Origin: Pseudomonas fluorescens
GTDB lineage: Bacteria; Pseudomonadota; Gammaproteobacteria; Pseudomonadales; Pseudomonadaceae
DNA length: 64,000 nucleotides
Direction of reading: 5' to 3'
NCBI RefSeq assembly: GCF_040448305.1
Contig: NZ_CP148752.1
Location: 6,204,501-6,268,500 of the forward strand
Shown: positions 60,201-64,000 of the stretch, in pieces
How positions within the stretch are numbered: position 1 is the first letter of the stretch
How the letters are laid out: each line of letters opens with the position of its first letter
Position numbers and translations under genes: made by a program
The notes under the pieces: generated by a model
What the model was told of the DNA's origin: nothing
What the model saw: only the letters and a program-made list of their open reading frames with translations
Database searches by the model: none

Positions 60201-63200
60201 TTAGATGTTCTGGCGTTCGCCCTTCGGATCGAAGAACACCGAAGAAACGATTTCCGCCTCGATCACGCTGCCGTCGGCCAGCGGTGCGAACACTCGCTCG
60301 CCCATCCGCTGCAACCCGCCCTTGACCACGCCCATGGCGAACGAATAGCCCAGGGAGTTGTGCAGGTAACTGGAAGTCACGTGACCAACCATGGTCATCG
60401 GGATGGCTTGCTTGGTGTTGAACACCAGTTGCGCGCCTTCCGGCAGCCATTTGTTCGGATCGATCGGCTTCAGGCCAACCAGTTGCTTGCGCTGATCACG
60501 CACGCAGTCTTCACGGTTCATGCCACGCCAGCCGATCCACGAGAACGGTTTGGTGCGACCGACACACCAGCCCATGTTCAGGTCGTCCGGGGTCATCGAG
60601 CTGTCAGTGTCCTGACCGACGATGATGAAGCCCTTCTCGGCCCGCAGCACGTGCATGGTTTCAGTGCCGTACGGGGTCAGGTTGTACTTCTTGCCGGCGT
60701 CGACGATTTTTTCCAGCACGCCCATGGCGTAGTCGGCTTGCACGTTGACTTCGTACGACAGTTCACCGGTAAACGAAATCCGGAATACCCGCGCCGGCAC
60801 ACCACCCACCAGACCTTCTTTCCAGGTCATGAACGGGAAGGCTTCGTTGCTCAGGTCGATGTCGGTGACTTCAGCGAGCAATTTGCGGCTGTTCGGCCCG
60901 GACAGGGTCATGGTCGCCCAGTGGTCGGTGACGGAGGTGAAGTACACCTTCATGTCCGGCCATTCGGTCTGGTGGTACAGCTCCAGCCACTGAAGTACGC
61001 GAGCCGCGCCGCCGGTGGTGGTGGTCATGACGAAATGGTTGTCGGCCAGGCAAGCCGTCACACCGTCGTCGAAGACCATGCCGTCTTCTTTGCACATCAG
61101 GCCGTAACGGGCCTTGCCCACATCGAGCTTGGTCCAGGCGTTGGTGTAGACGCGGTTGAGGAACTCGCGCGCATCCGGGCCCTGGATGTCGATCTTGCCC
61201 AGGGTCGAAGCATCCAGCAGGCCGACGCTGTCGCGCACGGCTTTGCATTCGCGCTTAACGGCGGCATGCAGGTCTTCACCGGATTTCGGGAAGTACCAAG
61301 GACGTTTCCACTGGCCGACGTCTTCGAACTCGGCGCCGTTTTTCAGGTGCCATTGATGCAGCGCGGTGTAACGCACCGGCTCGAAGATGTGCCCACAGTG
61401 ACGACCGGCCACGGCGCCGAAAGTCACCGGCGTGTAGTTCGGACGGAACATGGTGGTGCCCATCTGCGGGATGGTCACGTTCAACGAGCGGGCAGCGATG
61501 GCCAGGCCGTTGACGTTGCCGAGCTTGCCCTGATCGGTGCCGAAGCCCAGGGCGGTGTAGCGCTTGACGTGCTCGACCGACTCGAAGCCCTCGCGGGTCG
61601 CCAGTTCGATGGCGGCGGCGGTGACGTCGTTTTGCAGGTCGACGAATTGCTTCGGCGCCCGTGCGGTATTCTTTTCATGGGGCACCTGGAACAGCGCCAG
61701 GGTCGGTTCTTCGAGACGGCTCAGGGCTTTTGGCAACACGCCTTCAACCGATTGGAAGCCGGCTTCGGCAGCAGCGCGAACGCCACCTTCAAAACCGTCG
61801 GCCAGGGAATCGCCAAGACCGTAGACGCCGTTGATGCCGCCGACGCACACACGTTTCTGCGGTGCTTCGCCCGGTACGAAACCGAGGATGTCTTCGCGCC
61901 AGATCGGCTTGCCACCCAGGTGCGAAGCCAGGTGAACCACGGGGCTGTAGCCACCGGAACTGGCTACAACGTCGCAGTCGAGCCATTCGCCCGGGCTGGT
62001 CACGGTGTGGGCTTTGACATCGATGGCGGCCACACGGGCAGCGGTCACGTGCTTGCTGCCACGGGCCTCGATCACGGCGCTGCCGGTGAGGATGCGGATG
62101 CCTTTGGCGCGGGCTTCTTCCACCAGCGCACCACGTGGATTGCTGCGGGCGTCGGCGATGGCCACCACTTGCAGGCTGGCATCGAGCCAATCCAGGGCAA
62201 CGCGGTAGGCGTGGTCGTTGTTGGTCGACAGCACCAGCTTCTTGCCCGGTGCCACGCCGTAGCGGCGAACGTAAGTCGAGATGGCGCCGGCGAGCATGTT
62301 GCCCGGTACGTCGTTGTTGCCGTAGACCAGTGGACGCTCGTGAGCGCCGGTCGCCAGTACCACGCGATTGGCGCGGACCCGGTGGATGCGCTGACGCACC
62401 TGGCCAATCGGTGCGCGGTCGCCGAGGTGATCGGTGAGGCGCTCGTGAATGGTCAGGAAGTTATGGTCGTGGTAGCCGTTGACGGTGGCGCGCGGCAACA
62501 GCAGCACGTCCGGGGTGTTCTTCAGTTCGTCGATGACGCTGGCCACCCACTCCATCGCAGGCTTGCCGTCGAGGCTTTCGCGGGAGTCGAGCAGGCTGCC
62601 GCCGAACTCTTCCTGTTCGTCAGCCAGAATTACACGGGCACCGCTGCGCGCAGCCGCCAGTGCAGCGGCCAGGCCAGCAGGGCCGGCGCCGACGATCAGC
62701 ACGTCGCAGTGCTGGTTCATGTAGTCGTAGGTGTCCGGATCGTTCTCGGTCGGCGAGCGGCCCAGGCCGGCAGCCTTGCGGATGTACTTCTCGTAGGTCA
62801 TCCAGAACGATTGCGGGTACATGAAGGTTTTGTAGTAGAAGCCCGGTGGCATCAGCTTGCCGCCGACCTTGCCGAGAATCCCCATCATGTCGTTGTTCAC
62901 GCTCGGCCAGCCGTTGGTGCTGGTGGCGACCAGGCCTTGATACAGCGCCTGTTGCGTGGCGCGCACGTTCGGGATCTGCGTGGCTTCGGTGGCGCCGATC
63001 TGCAGCACCGCGTTCGGCTCTTCAGCACCCGCAGCGAAGATGCCGCGGGGACGGGAATACTTGAAGCTGCGACCGATGATGTCGACGCCGTTGGCCAGCA
63101 GTGCAGCGGCCAGGGAATCGCCTTCGAAGCCTTTGTAGTTCTGGCCGTTGAAGGTGAAGGTCAAGACTTTGTTGCGGTCGATCCGTCCGCCATTGGACAG

Positions 63201-63218
63201 GCGATTGATCTGGCTCAT
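60201..63218 (-). CDS. soxA: Sarcosine oxidase subunit alpha
   Basis: 1005 residues. Oxidises sarcosine to glycine, H2O2 and formaldehyde or 5,10-methylene-tetrahydrofolate. N-terminal 2Fe-2S-ferredoxin-like part (about 18-95, FTFNGQNYKGFEGDSLAAAL), NAD-binding flavoprotein domain (GAGPAGLAAALAAA, glycines 177-182), and a C-terminal aminomethyltransferase-type folate domain (about 610-1000, from YFPKSGEDLHAAVKRECKAV). The ATG overlaps the soxD stop by four bases. A very long open frame on the other strand is a shadow. Confidence 0.96.
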   Translation of the reverse strand: MSQINRLSNGGRIDRNKVLTFTFNGQNYKGFEGDSLAAALLANGVDIIGRSFKYSRPRGIFAAGAEEPNAVLQIGATEATQIPNVRATQQALYQGLVATSTNGWPSVNNDMMGILGKVGGKLMPPGFYYKTFMYPQSFWMTYEKYIRKAAGLGRSPTENDPDTYDYMNQHCDVLIVGAGPAGLAAALAAARSGARVILADEQEEFGGSLLDSRESLDGKPAMEWVASVIDELKNTPDVLLLPRATVNGYHDHNFLTIHERLTDHLGDRAPIGQVRQRIHRVRANRVVLATGAHERPLVYGNNDVPGNMLAGAISTYVRRYGVAPGKKLVLSTNNDHAYRVALDWLDASLQVVAIADARSNPRGALVEEARAKGIRILTGSAVIEARGSKHVTAARVAAIDVKAHTVTSPGEWLDCDVVASSGGYSPVVHLASHLGGKPIWREDILGFVPGEAPQKRVCVGGINGVYGLGDSLADGFEGGVRAAAEAGFQSVEGVLPKALSRLEEPTLALFQVPHEKNTARAPKQFVDLQNDVTAAAIELATREGFESVEHVKRYTALGFGTDQGKLGNVNGLAIAARSLNVTIPQMGTTMFRPNYTPVTFGAVAGRHCGHIFEPVRYTALHQWHLKNGAEFEDVGQWKRPWYFPKSGEDLHAAVKRECKAVRDSVGLLDASTLGKIDIQGPDAREFLNRVYTNAWTKLDVGKARYGLMCKEDGMVFDDGVTACLADNHFVMTTTTGGAARVLQWLELYHQTEWPDMKVYFTSVTDHWATMTLSGPNSRKLLAEVTDIDLSNEAFPFMTWKEGLVGGVPARVFRISFTGELSYEVNVQADYAMGVLEKIVDAGKKYNLTPYGTETMHVLRAEKGFIIVGQDTDSSMTPDDLNMGWCVGRTKPFSWIGWRGMNREDCVRDQRKQLVGLKPIDPNKWLPEGAQLVFNTKQAIPMTMVGHVTSSYLHNSLGYSFAMGVVKGGLQRMGERVFAPLADGSVIEAEIVSSVFFDPKGERQNI

Positions 63219-63544
63219 ACCTTCTCTCCCAGAGCCGTGCTGGCCGCTTTCGGGCTATCGGTCTTGTCGGTGAATTGTGGCTTGGTGCCGATCTTGTAGG
63301 TTTCGAGAATCTCGTAGGTCACGGTGTCGCGGGTGACGTTGAAGTACTGACGGCAACCGGCGACGTGATCCCACAGCTCGTGGTGCAGACCGCGCGGGTT
63401 ATCGCGGAAGAACATGTAGTCGCCCCACTCCTCGTCGGTGCAGGTGTTCGGATCCAGTGGACGCGGGATGTGCGCCTGGCCGGATGCATGGAATTCCTCT
63501 TCGGAGCGCAACTCGCCGCAGTGAGGACAGAAGATATGCAACAT
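63215..63544 (-). CDS. soxD: Sarcosine oxidase subunit delta
   Basis: 109-residue zinc-binding subunit, MLHIFCPHCGELRSEEEFHA at the start (Cys6, Cys9), then HIPRPLDPNTCTDEEWGDYM and the typical ending region HVAGCRQYFNVTRDTVTYEI. It lies 14 bases after soxB and overlaps soxA by four, as in other sox operons. Confidence 0.95.
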   Translation of the reverse strand: MLHIFCPHCGELRSEEEFHASGQAHIPRPLDPNTCTDEEWGDYMFFRDNPRGLHHELWDHVAGCRQYFNVTRDTVTYEILETYKIGTKPQFTDKTDSPKAASTALGEKV

Positions 63545-63558
63545 GGGGATTTCTCCTG

Positions 63559-64000
63559 TTAGTGGGCAACCGCAGCAGCGCCGTGTTCATCGATCAACGC
63601 ACCGTTGTGGAAACGGTCGATGGAGAAAGGTGCAGCCAATGGGTGCATTTCACCCTTGGCCAGGCTCGCGGCAAACACGTTGCCCGAGCCAGGTGTCGCC
63701 TTGAAGCCACCGGTGCCCCAACCGCAGTTGAAGAACATGTTCGGTACCGGGGTTTTCGAAATGATCGGGCAGGCGTCCGGCGTGGTGTCGACGATGCCGC
63801 CCCACTGACGGTTCATGCGTACCCGCGACAGCACCGGGAACATCTCGACGATGGCCTGGATGGTGTGCTCGATCACCGGGTACGAACCACGCTGGCCGTA
63901 GCCGTTGTAGCCGTCGATACCGGCGCCGATCACCAGGTCGCCCTTGTCGGACTGGCTGATGTAGCCGTGTACGGCGTTGGACATGATCACACTGTCGATA
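63559..64000 (-). CDS. soxB: Sarcosine oxidase subunit beta (C-terminal part)
   Basis: The last 146 or so codons of SoxB; the gene continues past the right edge. The visible part, MSNAVHGYISQSDKGDLVIG, then VRMNRQWGGIVDTTPDACPI and FNCGWGTGGFKATPGSGNVF, is the C-terminal half of the flavin domain. The full protein carries FAD and covalent FMN and is the site of sarcosine oxidation. First visible gene of the sox unit. Confidence 0.94.
   Translation of the reverse strand, partial: IDSVIMSNAVHGYISQSDKGDLVIGAGIDGYNGYGQRGSYPVIEHTIQAIVEMFPVLSRVRMNRQWGGIVDTTPDACPIISKTPVPNMFFNCGWGTGGFKATPGSGNVFAASLAKGEMHPLAAPFSIDRFHNGALIDEHGAAAVAH

Noticed and set aside
59532..63299. A 1255-codon open frame on the plus strand, antisense to soxA and soxG
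   Set aside because: Soxa, soxD and soxG on the other strand are unmistakable. High GC at third positions opens long antisense frames, and the translation is rich in His, Val, Gly and Arg with no family motif.
1..64000. CRISPR arrays, tRNA or rRNA genes, insertion sequences, prophage
   Set aside because: No regularly spaced repeats, no cloverleaf or rRNA-like stretch and no transposase, integrase or phage structural gene was seen. The only dispersed repeats are REP elements.

Overview
The window is chromosomal DNA from a Pseudomonas, most likely of the P. fluorescens group. The evidence is the high GC content, the complete pqq cluster beside davBA, the bio cluster beside tandem acyl-CoA dehydrogenases, creBCD beside a FecI/FecR/TonB receptor, and at least 14 REP-type repeats of the GCGAGCAGGCTCGCTCCCAC family between genes. 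From memory, the gene order follows the PP_0330-PP_0385 neighbourhood of P. putida KT2440 and, in parts, P. aeruginosa PA0462-PA0508; I could not check this. I see no prophage, insertion sequence, tRNA, rRNA or CRISPR array.

Layout. 1-2653: end of a metallopeptidase-like gene and membrane glucose dehydrogenase (gcd). 2839-6012: Lrp-type regulator and davBA for lysine to 5-aminovalerate. 6051-13806: pqqF, pqqA, pqqB, pqqC, pqqD, pqqE and an S9 peptidase, which supply the cofactor of Gcd. 13952-14899: a Pmp3-type membrane peptide and a toxin-antitoxin pair with a palindromic operator. 15114-17496: an aminotransferase divergent from a LysR regulator. 17724-24961: three paralogous acyl-CoA dehydrogenases with a diguanylate cyclase between two of them and a PsrA-like operator on the promoter of the last. 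25134-30175: a small protein of unknown role and bioF-bioH-bioC-bioD plus bioB. 30269-36810: comF, modE, phoX, srkA, rarD and a gcvR-like gene. 37388-39565: glcB.

39640-40912 is an AT-rich patch carrying a DMT transporter and looks acquired. 40913-44269: a stand-alone receiver, a cNMP/CBS/nucleotidyltransferase protein and a DnaQ-type exonuclease. 44451-50043: an iron-responsive sigma/anti-sigma/TonB receptor/PepSY set. 50222-54596: a GST-like protein and creBCD with a CreB tag. 54656-56770: a retropepsin-like protein, an acyltransferase and a DUF2780 protein. 57041-64000: fdhA, purU and the soxBDAG operon.

How it fits together. Gcd needs PQQ, and all the PQQ genes lie close by. Sarcosine oxidase makes formaldehyde and charged folate, and FdhA and PurU dispose of these one-carbon products. 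DavBA, the acyl-CoA dehydrogenases and GlcB belong to amino-acid, fatty-acid and acetate/glyoxylate use. The most interesting signals are regulatory: an RBS-masking hairpin before pqqF, a terminator between pqqA and pqqB, a PsrA-like site on a -10 element, a cre tag, a likely Fur box, an inverted repeat before glcB, and clustered DnaA boxes between rarD and the gcvR-like gene. The least understood protein set is the CBS/nucleotidyltransferase-exonuclease pair with its neighbouring receiver.
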